A stretch of DNA of 64,000 bases from Distichodus sexfasciatus (lineage: Eukaryota > Chordata > Actinopteri > Characiformes > Distichodontidae), in NCBI GenBank assembly GCA_032718565.1, contig JAVGVS010000241.1, positions 17,501 through 81,500 of the forward strand, written 5' to 3'. Positions 10,816-23,724 of the stretch are shown here, in pieces. How positions within the stretch are numbered: position 1 is the first letter of the stretch; the number at the start of each line of letters is the position of its first letter. The position numbers were made by a program, and so were the translations under genes. The notes beneath the pieces were generated by a model, which made no database searches, was not told the origin of the DNA, and worked only from the letters and a program-made list of their open reading frames with translations.

Positions 10816-12627
10816 CTAGTATTCTGTAAAAGTTGTCTGACCATTTCCATATTGACCAGACCCCACTCTCTCCTTGACTTCAAGTTTCACTTCAGTATTA
10901 TACTAGAAAATGAAATTTCAACCTCCTGAGCCAGTAAAAACAGCACAAAACTATGGCTATTTATCTCATATTTATATCAAATTATTTTGTTTTGGGGTTT
11001 TTGGTTTGTTTTTAGCCCTAATTTTTCAGTGACAAGGTTTTTATTTTAATTAATTTCATATTCTTTGTCATTTTAAAATAATTGAAATTAACAAACAGAT
11101 GTAGTAGCAGACTGGACGGGGCAGAGTCACGTAACAACACATGCGGTAGTATGTTTTTAAGGAGACAATACACAAACACAGATTTGAACAACAGAATTCT
11201 TTTATAAATAATTGGAATAATCACCATGGGCAGGATTATGCCGATTAGAGTTCTTAACGTCGTTTTCGATTAATTACCCAGCCCTAACCAACATCACGCT
11301 TTTTCACACACAATAGGAGCCCAACTTTTGTTGCCATCGCTTAGCGGGGTATCACAAGGCGGGTGGCGGTGGGGGACCGCCTGTTTTAGGACCACCTGCT
11401 TTGAGTGTCCTCTCCGCCCCTCAGCTGTCCCACAGCTTCCCCTCAACCCCGGCATGCGTAACGCCATCGATAACGGTGTTAGTGCAGGCGGATGCTCGGC
11501 TCGCCCAGGAAGTGCATTAGACAGAACGGAGCACTGACATGCTGGAGCGGCTGCTGCAGGGGTTCAGGGAGTAATAAGCATGAAAAGAGATTCAGGTTTG
11601 GTGGACCGTGCCATCTGGAACAGGGTTTAGGGTGGGCAAGGATGTATTCCTCTCATAGAGGAGAAGAGGGACTGTGAAAAAGGAATGACAGTGATTTTTA
11701 TTGTTTCCTAACGGACTGGCTGGAACGGTGAAGGCTGAAGATAACACAAATTGGATTAATGTACAAATCATTAAAATACAAATCAAGGGCGTTAGAGCAC
11801 AGCCGTCAAAGCGCAACTCTGATTTGTGCATTTTTCAAAATCTAACAGCAAGTAATTCTTTTAACAATCTGACCATATGAATAGATTGAGTAGTGTATAC
11901 ACTGAAATTTTTGCCCCCTAAAACAATATTACAATTTACACACGCAATCTTGAACAGCAAATATACTGTAAAAAAAGACAAGATTTGGCTAATAAATTTG
12001 ATCAAAACCTTATAGAAATATTCTTAACAAACATGCAATTAACTGAAACAGATTTTTATGATTTTTTATACAGTAATACCTTGCCTTATGGCGTTAATTG
12101 GTTACAGAACACGCAACTTTAGTCGAAAAATGACTTAACTCGAATAAATCACCTACAACTCCCCAAAAAGGAGATCTAGACCCCCTATAAACATGACAAA
12201 ACATCTATAATAGTGCCCTCACATAGAAATAGGTCGTTCAGCAATGAAACATTTTCATACTTTTTTGGAAATATTCCTACATTTCATTTACAAAAACCCC
12301 TTTCTTTCTACTACTGCACGGTGTGTCTGTGTGGAAGACCCAAAACCATTCATCCCTTATGTATTAAACATAATTTTATGATATTTTGGGCTTGTTAATG
12401 GTTATTTACACTTTTATGCACTTATTTTTAACTGCATACGCTTGAATACAACTACCTGATTTATCTTTAATTGTATTTTTTCCTTTATTATTTTGAATTA
12501 GCAACATAACTTGGAAAAAGACACAGATTGAAACGACATAATTTACTCTTTTACTGTGTACGTACATCTTATTGTTTATATTTGTATTGTTATCAAGTTT
12601 AAGAGCCAACATCTGCCTGAGAAATTA
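10816..12627. other. Mostly unique sequence with a GC-richer patch
   Basis: No supported gene. 11320-11560 is clearly richer in G+C and CpG than its surroundings (GGCGGGTGGCGGTGGGGGACC, ATCGATAACGG) and matches no repeat elsewhere in the window. The rest is AT-rich. Confidence 0.45.
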
Positions 12628-12843
12628 GTGAGAGTGAGTGATTATTTGTCATTGTGAACACACCACAGCAGATCAATACCAAATGTGACCTCTGCATTTG
12701 AACCATCTGTGGGCATCTAACGTGAGCAGCACCCGGGCACCGTACCTTGCTCATGAGTAACTCAGTACCTCACCTTTACCAGTCAGGGATTCGAACCGGC
12801 AACCTTCCAATCATGGAAATTAACCGTTATACTACCATCTGCT
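12628..12843 (-). mobile_element. SINE-A, reverse copy
   Basis: AGTGATTATTTGTCATTGTG is the reversed tail; CCTTGCTCATGAGTAACTC and GGATTCGAACCGGCAACC are the reversed body and B box. Confidence 0.9.
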
Positions 12844-13765
12844 CTAGTCTGCCAGTGTAATCAATTGATATGAGCTAATTCCAGATAAATTGATATCAGA
12901 GTTTATGATGCAGATCAATAACGGTTGGGACCCGTCGATCTGTTATACAACCCTGCTGTTTTGTATCTGTATGTCGTTGCTTAAGTCCCCAAATATCAAA
13001 ATCAGTATTTGGATACCAATGTTTGGAATAACGGTTTCTGGTTGTCATGAGGATGCTGTAATCATCACGGAACGTGGCAGGTCTTGAATGCTGCATGTAA
13101 GAAGGTTTTTTTGAATTAAATAAGGAGAATAATCGAGGAGAGTTAGTTGTCTTTATTCTCCACCGAGATGCTTTCCTCCTCTGTTCTGGTGCGATTCGTG
13201 ACTCTCTTGCCACTGTCAGCTGTGGATTAAGTGTGTGTGTGGGAGTGTGTGTGGGGGAGGGATATGAAGTGAAGGTGGAGGAAGCCAGGAGGAGGGTTCT
13301 GACGCAGTCTCAGGCAGTGAAGAGGAGGAGGAGGAGGAGGAGGATGTAATTGTTATGCTGTGATTTATTAGAACATTAGTCTGGTTTGTGGAGGAGGGAA
13401 CTGGGCCTTCTCACCTGGCAGTGCTGCAGGAGCATTACGAGCAGAAAAACACAGTTATTATCCAAAACACGTGCGACTGTAAACACACATGCACACACTA
13501 AGGATGTACTATATATGTGTACTTATGGTATCTCTCTTCCCCCATTTTTTAATAATTTATCTTAATTTTATTTATTTTTATTGTTTCTTACCCATTTAAC
13601 AGTGTTTTTTTAATTTAGTTACTTCTTTTATGTTTACTTCTTTTATTCTTATATTATAACTATTTCATTCATTGCTAATTCTCTAATAACTAGTTATTTT
13701 TAGTTATTACTTAGATTTATACTGTTTTATTTTTTATTTATTACATACTTTTATATGAAACCACT
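12844..13765. other. Unique sequence, then AT-rich run
   Basis: 13190-13440 is GA/GT-rich and includes a short GAGGAGGAG run near 13322-13343. 13500-13760 is AT-rich. No gene. Confidence 0.4.
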
Positions 13766-13769
13766 CTTG

Positions 13770-13791
13770 GCTTTATATATATATATATATA

Positions 13792-13857
<66 letters not shown>

Positions 13858-13875
13858 AATATATTAATATATATA

Positions 13876-13940
<65 letters not shown>

Positions 13941-14020
13941 TATATACAATACATGTATTAATATATATAATAATAATAATATTATTATTATAATATTAAT
14001 AATAATAATACTACTACTAC
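13770..14020. repeat. (TA)n microsatellite with flanking (TAA/ATT)n
   Basis: Long TATATA runs over 13773-13960 followed by AATAATAATATTATTATTAT. Self-complementary DNA that could form cruciforms. Frames reading as alternating I/Y are artefacts. Confidence 0.97.
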
Positions 14021-14570
14021 CTGAGAGACATTGGCGTACTCTGAATACAGTTATGGCTTATTCTCTAAGATATACCGTGTATGTTTTATATACAGTATAT
14101 AGTATAAATAAATGTGTATTATATGAGTGCAGTATATGCTATGATAATATATATATGCAGGTAGTGATTGAGGCTATATTCATTAAACATTAAATATACA
14201 ATATACAGTAAAAGGTATGAGCAACAGCATGATTTGCAAATATACTGTAGATGATGTACATATGACAGGCTGAAAATGTATGAGCATTTTATGATTTATT
14301 TTATATTTTTATATACTTCATCATAATACAGTATAAACACTGATTCATTAGACTACAAATACAAGTCTGCTCTCATATGATTTAGATTTGATTGAGTTCA
14401 GGAACCAGCAGTTGATTTGAGACGTCATGCTGATTAGTACTAAATATCCTTCATCAGTCTCTTGATTAGTAATAATCAGGTCTGTGCCAGCGAACAACAA
14501 AAATGTTTTTTCATCACAGACAAAATACAGAAATGTTTACTTTATGATAAAAAATATTGGAAATGTTATA
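14021..14570. other. AT-rich sequence
   Basis: Many short TATA/GTATA motifs, no gene. Confidence 0.4.
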
Positions 14571-14735
14571 TGTGACCCGATCTGCCGTAATGGTGGAATC
14601 GGCGTTCTATTTATTTAGATACGGGCCGATTATGTTGACAAACATCACAAAAATGGTGATTTTTCTTTTTTGGTCTTATATGAAAGAAAAAATCTTCAAA
14701 ACATTTGTGATGTTTATCCAACACTCACTCGAGTC
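14571..14735 (+). mobile_element. Half copy of the TGTGACCCGATCT palindromic MITE
   Basis: Starts TGTGACCCGATCTGCCGTAA and shares TTCTATTTATTTAGATACGG and TTTTTCTTTTTTGGTCTTA with the full palindrome at 23785-24036. The right arm is lost after about ATTTGTGATGTTTATCCAACA. Confidence 0.85.
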
Positions 14736-14954
14736 ATATTTTATTAATGTGAGTGAGAAGGTGTGTGTGTGTAGGTTTTCATATGTCTTATTTTTTAGCT
14801 TTTTGATTGTTCTCTAAAAAACAGAAAATGCCGAGGTTTGTCTGTTATTGGATTTTTGGTTATGACTCATTCATAAGCTCTTCCATTGCTGGATATTACC
14901 ATCGTATACACACTCTGACCTGGGTGAGAGATGGGTGGTGTGTGCGTGTGCAGT

Positions 14955-15225
14955 TCATGTAATGTCGCATTGTGGGGACCTTTTTGTCCCTAAAACCACT
15001 TTTATCTGTTTTTTGGGCTTTGTGAGGACATTTGAGAGGTCCCCATGAGGAGAAATGACTTTATAGAAAATGTGCTTGTTTTATTTGAGAAACTAAAAGA
15101 GGTAAAAGATGTGCTTTTGGTTACTGAGGTTAAGGTTAGGGTTAGGATTAGGTGTAGGTGTAAAATTATGTACTTTAGTCATTATGGGAGTCTATGGAAA
15201 GACCTCACAAAGATAGTAATAATAC
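14955..15225. repeat. Dispersed fish repeat with telomere-like GGTTAGGGTTAGG
   Basis: GTGGGGACCTTTTTGTCCC, GAGGTCCCCATGAGGAG, GGTTAAGGTTAGGGTTAGG and TGGGAGTCTATGGAAAG look like a repeat common in fish genomes. Recognised from recall of the motif, so tentative. Confidence 0.55.
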
Positions 15226-15337
15226 AGACTGTGTGTGTGTGTGTGTGTTGGAGAGTTTTGAGGAAATATTTTTATTGCCACAAAGGTCACATGACTGTGA
15301 TGTACAGCAATGAGGACACCTAGTACTCACCTGCCCT

Positions 15338-15417
<80 letters not shown>

Positions 15418-15424
15418 TCTCTCT
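15226..15424. repeat. (TG)n and (CT)n microsatellites
   Basis: (GT)n about 15230-15248, then an almost pure CT run 15340-15424. Confidence 0.95.
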
Positions 15425-15519
15425 AAGATTACCTCAGGTTTCCTTCCTGTCATTGTGTAGTCTGAATCCCAGAATTCCCTTCTCAGCTCTCAGCAGGTAG
15501 ATCTCCCTCATATCCTGTT

Positions 15520-15881
15520 TCTCTCTCTCTTTCTCTCTCTCCTCTCTCTCTCTCCCTCCCCTCCTCCCCTCCTGTTTTTCTCTTGCCCTACTCTTTCCCT
15601 CTCTTTAGTTGGCTCTTTTTCACTCCCCCTTAGTCTTCCGCTCTCGCTTCTTCTACCCTCTCATTCTCTTTTCTCCTCTCTCTCTTTTTCTGTCTGTCTT
15701 TCATTTTCCTCTGCCTCCTCTCTCTTTCTCTTTTTTTTTCTTTGTCTGTCTCCTCCTCTCTCCTTTTTTGGCTCTCTCTCTCTCTCTCTCTCTCTCTCTA
15801 TTTTGTCCCCGTTTCCTGTTTTGGAAAATCTTTCTGTCATTCTGTGAGATGCTCTCTTTCTCTGCTGTCTATTCTTCTATT

Positions 15882-15943
<62 letters not shown>

Positions 15944-16250
15944 TAACTTCCTTTCTCCCAGTGGCCAAGCTAAGCCTATAAGCCTAATTCTCCCGCACCC
16001 GTGATTTATGTTTATGCAGCATGTATGTGCGTTAATGTGTGTGTGTGTGTGGGGTGTGTGGGTGTTGGGTGTGTGTCTTGGGTATGGGTGTAGTCTCTTC
16101 TTCCCATGTGTACACCCATCATTTAGTGTGTGTTCGTATGTGTGTGTATTGTCTGTTTGCTTGTCTGTGTAGACTTGCTGTTTTCCAGAGTGTGTGTCAA
16201 ATGTAGTGATGTTTCCCACTCACACACACACACACACACACACACACATT
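15520..16250. repeat. Polypyrimidine tract with (CT)n, (CA)n and (TG)n
   Basis: Pyrimidine-rich 15520-15920 including (CT)n at 15774-15798 and 15886-15922, (CA)n at 15922-15942, (TG)n-rich 16032-16075 and (CA)n 16218-16248. Serine/leucine-rich open frames here are artefacts. Confidence 0.93.
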
Positions 16251-16410
16251 TCCTACTTCAGCGTCTCAGCTTTACTGACTCAGCAGAGTTTTAACAAATC
16301 AGAGCAACACTGTGAGAGAGTGAGACTGGCTAGAAATGGCGTTGTGTGTGTGGCTATGGGGGGCACTGCAGCAGGAGAGAACGATGATGTAATGCAGGGG
16401 ACACACACAC

Positions 16411-16488
16411 ACAATGTCACATTTGGTTGTGGTGCACTGTGTGCTGTGATGTGGTGTGTTCAAAATGACAAATAATCACTCACTTAAA
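16411..16488 (+). mobile_element. SINE-A tail only
   Basis: CACATTTGGTTGTGGTGCAC through GACAAATAATCACTCACTTA. Likely a 5'-truncated copy. Confidence 0.82.
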
Positions 16489-18050
16489 TTCACTGGACAC
16501 AGTTAAAAGACGATGAAGAAGACATGGCATTATTTGGTACTGGTGGAATGTGATGTAAATACGCAATGTCAAAGGTCAAGAGAGTCCAAAAAGGGGACCT
16601 TTTTGCCCATATCTTAGATGATAAATTTTTTAAATTACAAAAATCTTGTAACATGACTGATCAAAAACTATTTTCATGATATAACCGCTACCGGCAACAA
16701 TGCGGGATCTGGCGAAAGTCACGAAAAAGCAGCAAAATTATGTCAGCACAGTGCATGTGTGTATGTATGTCATAGACTCACCACCCTGCTATTGATGTAA
16801 CACTAGTGCCCCCTATTATTCCAAATAGGTGGCATTGAATCATTAGAGCATAAACTGCATAAAATTTAATGTAGCATTTATGCAGCGCTAGAATTAAGCT
16901 AGCGTTTTTCCCGTTGCTATAAGCGTAATCATAGGCCGATCACTAAGCTTTTGACTAAAATTCAGCTTTCTGTCACTTACGGTTCAAGCTGCACAATCCG
17001 TTTGTCGAAAGACAACGGAACAATCACAAGAGGTTCCTGGCACTTCATGCTTGGACCCTAAATAATTATACCTGTCAGCTTTAACAAAAAGCTAAATAAA
17101 AAAAGTTCAAATAAAGGACATCAGTAACACTGATGAATGGTCAGCATTCTGCTGCTTTCTGACTCTACATTTTAGTTTCTGTTCAGTACCACCAGTGAAG
17201 GGAAACTAATACAAGTACTACAGTATGGTACTCTTTGCCATGGGAAAGCCATGTACACATGATTGGTCTTCGTGTCGCAACGAGCAGCGGAAAAACTCTT
17301 TTAGACATTTGCCTGAACAGGGCAGGGCAAGAATGCTGATGAACTGTCTGAAATATAAGAGAGAGGACAGACAGGAGAAAGCAGTGACCTCTGCCTGTAA
17401 AGGAGTGGAGAGCGAGACAAGAGATGGTAAGCAGATGTCAGATGCAGCCAGACATGTCTGTGCTCAGTGGATCTGACGGTTTTGGTTGTTTGCTTTGTTC
17501 TCCTCTCTAAATAAATGCTGACATAACAGAGACCAAGACTCGAAACCCAAAAGCAGACCCGGACACTCTGTCCTACATTTTCCCCTCTGTTACGCGCCCT
17601 AAAGACCAGCCCCAACACGCGTTAGAGTGGAATCTGGATGATAATTAAGACTTTACACTGATTTCGGCTACAGCTCATCCTGATATTATAATTGTGCATT
17701 AGTCAGAATTAGCAATGAATTACTCAGATTATTCAAAATAACCTAATCCTAACTGTTGAACAATGAGATAATCTTAATCTAATCTATTTCTAAACCTCCA
17801 CCTTAATCAGCCCTAACCACCAGATAATCCTAAGCATAAAATTGAATCTTAATTTAAGCAGGTAAATGATAAAATAATCTGTAAATGCCCAAAATCTGTA
17901 TGTCAGAATTTTGGTGACGTTTAAATTCATTAATTTGATTAATTCTTATATTATTTAATTGTTAAATAAATTCATTGAAAATATTTAAGCACAGAAATAT
18001 TTCAAAATCAAAACAGTAACAAGCACACATTAAAGGCCCTATTATTGTAG
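16489..18050. other. Unique non-coding sequence
   Basis: No supported gene. 17225-17476 is an 83-codon open frame without a recognisable domain. 17690-17900 is AT-rich with repeated TAATCCTAA-like words. Confidence 0.4.
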
Positions 18051-18055
18051 GTGTT

Positions 18056-18115
18056 TTTTATTATTATTATTATTATTATTATTGTATTATTGTATTATTA
18101 TTATTATTATTATGT
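18056..18115. repeat. (TTA)n microsatellite
   Basis: TATTATTATTATTATT run with minor interruptions. Confidence 0.93.
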
Positions 18116-18242
18116 ATTGTGTTGCAGTACTGCACAATAAGTCAACAAATGGGCCTCTGCCTTTGCCTATAATGTTTGAAATATTAGTTATTAGTCTGAT
18201 TGATTAGTATAAATCAATATACGTTATTATTCATTAGTTTCC

Positions 18243-18566
18243 TTCATTATCCGAACTGCTCCAATCCCTTGAGGTGTGAGAGACCTGGGCCTTTCCCAGG
18301 AATTTACAGGCGCAAGGCTGGGAACAACCCTGGGCAGTGCCAACACACCGCAGGACGCACACAATCACACTCACATTCACCTTACGGGGCCAATTTAGAG
18401 TTGCCAACTAACCTATACGCATGCTTTTGGACTGTGGGAGAAAACGGAGCACCCGGAGGTGCCCATGCATGTGAACACGGGGAGAGCATGCAAACTTCAC
18501 ACAGAACCCAGGACCTTGTTGCTGTGAGGCGGCCGCACTAAACTACTGTGCCACCATGCACCGGCC
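18243..18566 (-). mobile_element. DANA/Mermaid-like SINE, reverse copy
   Basis: TTCATTATCCGAAC is the reversed tail. GGGGCCAATTTAGAGTTGCC, GGACTGTGGGAGAAAACGG, GAGAGCATGCAAACTTC and CTACTGTGCCACCATGC are reversed body and head. Confidence 0.9.
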
Positions 18567-19139
18567 TAATTCCCACTAAACGCATGTTCTTGAATTGTTA
18601 ATTAAATAAATTGAAAACTTATTTCTTAAGAAAAGCAGAAATATTTCAAATCAAAACAATAACAAACACATTAAAGGTTTAAATGTAGTATTATTATTAT
18701 TTGTCATTTTTACAATTATTATTATTATACTATTTATGTATAATATACTGCCAGTCCAGGAGGACCGGCAGGAGACAAATTTTCACAAATTTGTCGAATC
18801 GCTATTGTTATCACGAGATCGAAAAATCGACGAACCATCGTAACTCAGGGACCATCTGTATTGTGCTGCAGTACTACACTTTAAGTTAATAAATGTTCCT
18901 CTGCACCTTTGCCCATAACATTTAATATATCGGTTTTTTAATCTGATCAGTAATAATAGTAATAATCCAGTATGCGTTACTGGTAGCTGAATAGATATCA
19001 GTCAACCTTGATGTATATCTTTGACACAGTGCGAACAGTATCATTAACATTAAGCATTGTCTGATTGATTTGCTGATTTCTTTACATCATTACATTACAT
19101 CTAAAATGTTAAATTGTGGTTTTGTTTAAGTAAAAGTGG
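18567..19139. other. AT-rich sequence with a short transposon fragment
   Basis: 18780-18870 (GAAAAATCGACGAACC, AACTCAGGGACCATCTG) is related, inverted, to 24050-24125, so a dispersed repeat end. The rest is unclassified. Confidence 0.45.
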
Positions 19140-19147
19140 AGTACAGC

Positions 19148-20620
19148 CAGAGGTGGAAAGTACTGAAGTACTGAAATTTGTACTCAAGTACAAGTGCGTA
19201 CATTGGTTAAAATGTACTCAGTACAAGTAAAAGTACTGGTGTTAAAAATACTTTAGTAAAGTACAAAGTACTTTCTTCTCAAAACTACTCCAGAGTACTA
19301 GTGCTTGCTGTAATGGATGTTTTTGTTAAATGCGTCAATAGCAGGCGTGCGATTCGCTTCACCAGTATAAAATATCTCGTTCAAAGCACATTTCTCCAGA
19401 TGAATATGAGGGTATAGAAAGAGCGAATTTGTTTTTCAGATTCAAGATTCAAGATTCTTTATTTGTCACGTACAAGTTATGCAGGTACAACAAGCAGTAA
19501 ATGTATCACAAATCCGCTCTTTAACTGTGCAATAGACAAGGAAGATAGAGGCATAATACAAACTTGCAAACATAAATACTGCTTAAATCTGGGAGGCTAG
19601 ATAACAGGACAAAAAATAAAACTATACATTATACAATAAGGAACATAAGGAACATATAAAGTTAAATAAAGAGTTAAATGTGCAAATCTGAGAATGTAAA
19701 CAATGTAAAATTGTAAAATATGTAAATGTGCTAGGGCAGGACAGGTGCAAAGAGATGATTTTAAAGTGCAAAGTGCAGCTGCAGCATTGTACGTGGAAGT
19801 GTATGATGATATAAGTTATAAATAACAATAAGAGGTATGTATTGGCATATAATATATGGATAAATTTACAGTATAGTTAATAAATAACAAATGTAGGGTA
19901 TGTAATAGCAGCATGTAATAGCATGGACATGTACAGTATAAGTTAATTTAGCAACAGCGAGGTTATGTAATTAGCAGCATATAAGAACTGAGACCTAGAA
20001 GGCATGTCTGGATTAAGGAAGCGGATGGCCTGAGGATAGAAACTCCTCCTGAGTCTCTCTGTAAATAAATGTAGATATAAAGCAGGGATTTTGTTTTTTA
20101 AAACAATGACAAAAATGTTTTTGAACATGCATAGAACAGTTTAAACTTTTCCCAATACCTGCGAACAACAGGCCAGCGGGCACCGTCCTCTGTCTTTTCT
20201 CCATCATTTCCGCGGTTGCTTGATGTTGTGTTCTGTCCATTTTGGCTTCTTTGTCTCCAAATCTTCCAGTCTATAAATGAGTTTGTGCTCACTATGTAGT
20301 TCCTCCAGACACCCTGTGCCTGCTGCTGTGAGTTTATTCTTTATACGTCATAGATTAATTGGCTCGGTTGTGATTGCACAGCCTTATTGGCTGCAAAGAT
20401 GCAGATGAAAGGTTTGAATATTAATTCAAATTGTGGGCGTGCTCAATGCGACTTGCAGTTTACTATAAATGGCGAAGTACATTACATGGAGTGGTGTAAA
20501 TTGTACTCAAGTACGAGTAAAATTACACACTTGAAAAACTACTCATAAAAGTACAAGTACCCAAAAAATCTACTTAATTACAGTAACGTGAGTATTTGTA
20601 ATTCGTTACTTCCACCCCTG
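19148..20620. mobile_element. hAT-like non-autonomous element with 8-bp TSD
   Basis: Left terminus CAGAGGTGGAAAGTACTGAAG and right terminus TTCGTTACTTCCACCCCTG are inverted repeats. A perfect 8-bp direct repeat AGTACAGC flanks it (19140-19147 and 20621-20628), typical of hAT insertions. Subterminal regions are full of AAGTAC/GTACTT words. The middle (about 19437-20300) is a different repeat inserted later. No transposase is visible. Confidence 0.9.
19437..20300. mobile_element. Nested repeat inside the hAT-like element
   Basis: Begins with GATTCAAGATTCAAGATTC then TTTATTTGTCACGTACAAG, a fish repeat phrase usually at retroelement 3' ends. It separates the two subterminal GTACTT-rich halves of the host element. 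Its right boundary is uncertain. Confidence 0.55.
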
Positions 20621-20628
20621 AGTACAGC

Positions 20629-21195
20629 TGAAGGTTAACATTGAAGTTCTGCTGTTCATGTTTTTGTGACAAACACTTGCAGATCTACAGATCTCCCCTC
20701 ATGCCCTAGAGAAAAGACAAGAAAGAGAGAACGAACCCAGAAGAGAGGCAGCGCGGGGTGGGTGGAGACGGCTTTTAGAGGACAAGGTCATGTCTGTATA
20801 TCTGATAGATGCAGAAGGGAGATGGCTTGACTTGACATTTTCCTTTGAGAATTTAACGACGTTTGTTTAGGTTACTGTCTCCACAGCAGAACAGCTTCAT
20901 ATTCATCAGAGAGAAAAATGTGGAAATTTGATGAGTCTCATCACCGAAAAGAAATCCTTTCTTTCATTTGTAAACATATTGTTAGCAATTAGATAAAGTT
21001 CCAAGAACTTTAGAATTTGTAGCATTTCTGCTGAAAACCTAAACAACAAAACATCAAAGTTAGCTAAAACCAATTTTATCCAGGGAAGTCAGGCCCGAAG
21101 TCTCACCTAAATCTCATTGATATTTTCCAAAGGGTTTTTACTGAGGATCGAAAATGCTAAACAATCACAAACAGCATGACATCACGTTGATTGGA
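20629..21195. other. Unique non-coding sequence
   Basis: No gene or repeat termini recognised. Confidence 0.4.
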
Positions 21196-21292
21196 GTGTG
21201 TGTCGGCACCTGCCTAGGGTAGGTCCCTGCCTTACGACCGAAATCCTGGGATACCCCACGACCCTGGTAGGAATTAAGCTGTTCAGCTCATT
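21196..21292 (+). mobile_element. DANA-like SINE 3' fragment
   Basis: GTGTCGGCACCTGCC, AATCCTGGGATACCCCACG and AGGAATTAAGCTGTTCAG resemble the last third of the 3753-4122 copy. Confidence 0.6.
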
Positions 21293-21385
21293 TACAGATT
21301 TCCTGGGGCATTATCAATGGGTAAATTAAGCATAAGAGTTGTTATGTTAAACTTTTGCAAAGTCCTGTTATACGAGGCAAAATAA

Positions 21386-21566
21386 CATTTACAGCATTTA
21401 GCAGACGCTCTTATCCAGACTTACATTTCCTAATTTCAGGGACAGCTCCCCTGAGTGCAACTTAGGGCTAAGGGTCTTGCTCAGGGGTAATGCCAGGGGT
21501 CGGATTCGAACTCACAACCTCTTGATCCAAACGTGAGTGTCCGACCTTTAGGCCACCAACACCCTG
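21386..21566 (-). mobile_element. SINE-B, reverse copy
   Basis: CATTTAGCAGACGCTCTTAT tail first, reversed B box GGATTCGAACTC, reversed head GACCTTTAGGCCACCAACACC. Confidence 0.85.
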
Positions 21567-21742
21567 CTCCTTGCCATAAAGTGGAATTCTAAATCATTAG
21601 CATGAGTGTCAAATTGGGCAGCGCCAAAAAGGATTTAGCATTTAGTGTTGTAATTATGGTTTGTATAATGAGGTATCACTTCTTAGTATCAGTGAATTTT
21701 TACATGTGTATGATAATAACATTGGCCCAATACCCAATTCTA

Positions 21743-22411
21743 AACATGGCACGATATCACTTTTTTTTGTCCGATATCGATACTGATATTGTACATTCGC
21801 AGATCTGCTGATACGATAAAAATCCAATATAGTCCCTAAGTCTTTTTAAAACAGAAAACAGAAATAATGCTTTAAAAAATGTCTGAATACATGACTGAGA
21901 TTATTCTGTTCTGCTTAAGGAAATTTTCCAAACTAAAACAATGTAATAATCACACAGCCATATGTCTATGCTAAATTATCTATTATTAAAATAACATCTC
22001 AAAAATGATTCCTTTAAACACAGTTGTGTAATTTAGTGACGGTCCCTAATCCTGCGGCGTTAAAACCATCAGGAACACAGAGATTGTGAGTGAGAGCTGG
22101 TGTTGTTAAGGAAGTTAAACAGTATAATGGTGTGATGTGTTTTTGGGGTTGTAGTGTGTTGCATCGCTTGTTCTGCTCATTGTCATATCAATATGGAGGA
22201 ATTAGTGTGAATGTCCAACAATAAACCAGCTTTACCGCAGTAACACTTCCCATGCAGAACCAACTGTGAGTGTGCGCATACGCCAACATAGAGAAACCTA
22301 CAGTTTACAGATCGGCTCCATAGATCGACCCAGTGCCACCGATACCTGATCCAGCTTTTTGAGTCGTTATCAGATCAATATCTGATCCACGTATCGGGAC
22401 AGTGTCATCTC
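21743..22411 (+). mobile_element. Family C element, copy 1
   Basis: Ends AACATGGCACGATATCAC and GTATCGGGACAGTGTCATCTC. Internal landmarks TCCCTAATCCTGCGGCG and TTACCGCAGTAACACTTCC are shared with 26653-27260, 45981-46599 and 48119-48682. Non-coding, probably a hAT-like non-autonomous transposon. Confidence 0.85.
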
Positions 22412-23214
22412 ACTGCACTGCAATGCTGGTGTCATTGTTACCCTAAGAGAAAGGGCATTATGTATTCATGTTCAGGAAGTCAACTCAAATGCACGACTAA
22501 TAAAAAGCCCGTTAGCTTTCACACTAGCCTGTTTGGGACGAGTGTTCTTCTTACTGGCAAGAGACCAAGATAAAAATTTGTCGCACTTTTCTAGGACATT
22601 GCAGCTGAGCTCTCACTTTACAAAACTCAATGCCCGGGACTCGGGTGCATTTTGTTTCATCTCATAAGTGCAGTACAAACAATAACGAGGTTGTCTTTCC
22701 GTTCAAAGCTCGCCAAAGATCAATGCGTCTTCTTCAACCGGCCCAATCCTCAACGCTGTTGCAAATTCATGAGGAGCTTCTCCGCTCCTTCAAAAAGAAA
22801 GTCAAAGCAGGTTTATTTGAAGCACGGCAGAGGTGACGGTTACATTAAAGATGGGAGCTCAGGTGGCTGCTCGGGGGAGACGTGTTCCTGGAGAGGGAAA
22901 GAACAGCTCAATTATGGATGAGAGAAAAGTGGCCCGGCACCCAGGACTTGGCCGGAGTGATGGGATGCTGGAAAGTTGCTCCTTTCCGACCCCTCGTTAA
23001 AGATTTAAGGACGGCCCCGAAGGTTGATGTCGCTCTCCGAGGGTTCTCAAGGCTCCACGGTGTTCGGAGTGGACGTGGGTGGTGCGATGTCCGACTACGT
23101 TAGATGGCAGAAGGTCCACTTTGTTAAAAATGCAGACGGTGTGATACTGTGTTCCATGTCCAGTACTTCTGGAAGTTTGCCTTTCTTCAAAGTAGGGCTG
23201 TTCGACCTGATGAT
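22412..23214. other. Unique, GC-richer sequence
   Basis: 22620-23110 is non-repetitive and CpG-bearing (GCTCCACGGTGTTCGG, GGTGCGATGTCCGACTACG). Overlapping open frames exist in several frames, but none shows a family signature or clear exon borders. Confidence 0.45.
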
Positions 23215-23724
23215 TAGGGGTGTAATGATACATCAATCTGCGTCGATACATCGTGTCACTCATCAACGATACGATAGCATCAATCCAAAATTAAAACATT
23301 GACTAGACATCGTACATATTGTAACGTCCATCGTGAAGTAAGCGCCCCTTTTCTATGGAAATGCTAAAGCCCACCTCCATAGCGGCTCCTGGCCAATTAT
23401 AGCTAGCTAGAAAAAAAGTCAGTGAAGAGATTGTGTCTCCTCTGGGGAATAAGTCAGCATTCTGTAAACCTTTAGGATTAGGTTTACAAATAGGAATGTA
23501 ACGTTCTCTCAGTTTTTTGACAAAGTAATATTTTTGCAGGTTTTTTTCAATTTGATATGAAGGGGAGTGTTTGTGTCAAATCTGCATATCGTGGCATATC
23601 GATCGCTGAGTCCTGAAGCGTGTCGAAATGAAATCGCATTGTATAAAACTTTGTGATATCGGCAGAAATCGAATTGTCTCGACATAATATCGTATCGTGA
23701 TGAAACCTGTGATTTGCACTCCTA
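23215..23724. mobile_element. hAT-like MITE with 8-bp TSD
   Basis: TIRs TAGGGGTGTAATGATAC at left and TTTGCACTCCTA at right. Flanks CTGATGAT (23207-23214) and CTGTTGAT (23725-23732) match at 7 of 8 bases. Confidence 0.82.

Noticed and set aside
16807..16821. CTCF-like GTGCCCCCTATTA
   Set aside because: The flanking CCA half of the motif is missing on the reverse strand.
17225..17476. 83-codon open frame with an internal ATG|GTAAGC donor-like site
   Set aside because: No acceptor of quality, no recognisable protein, composition like its surroundings.
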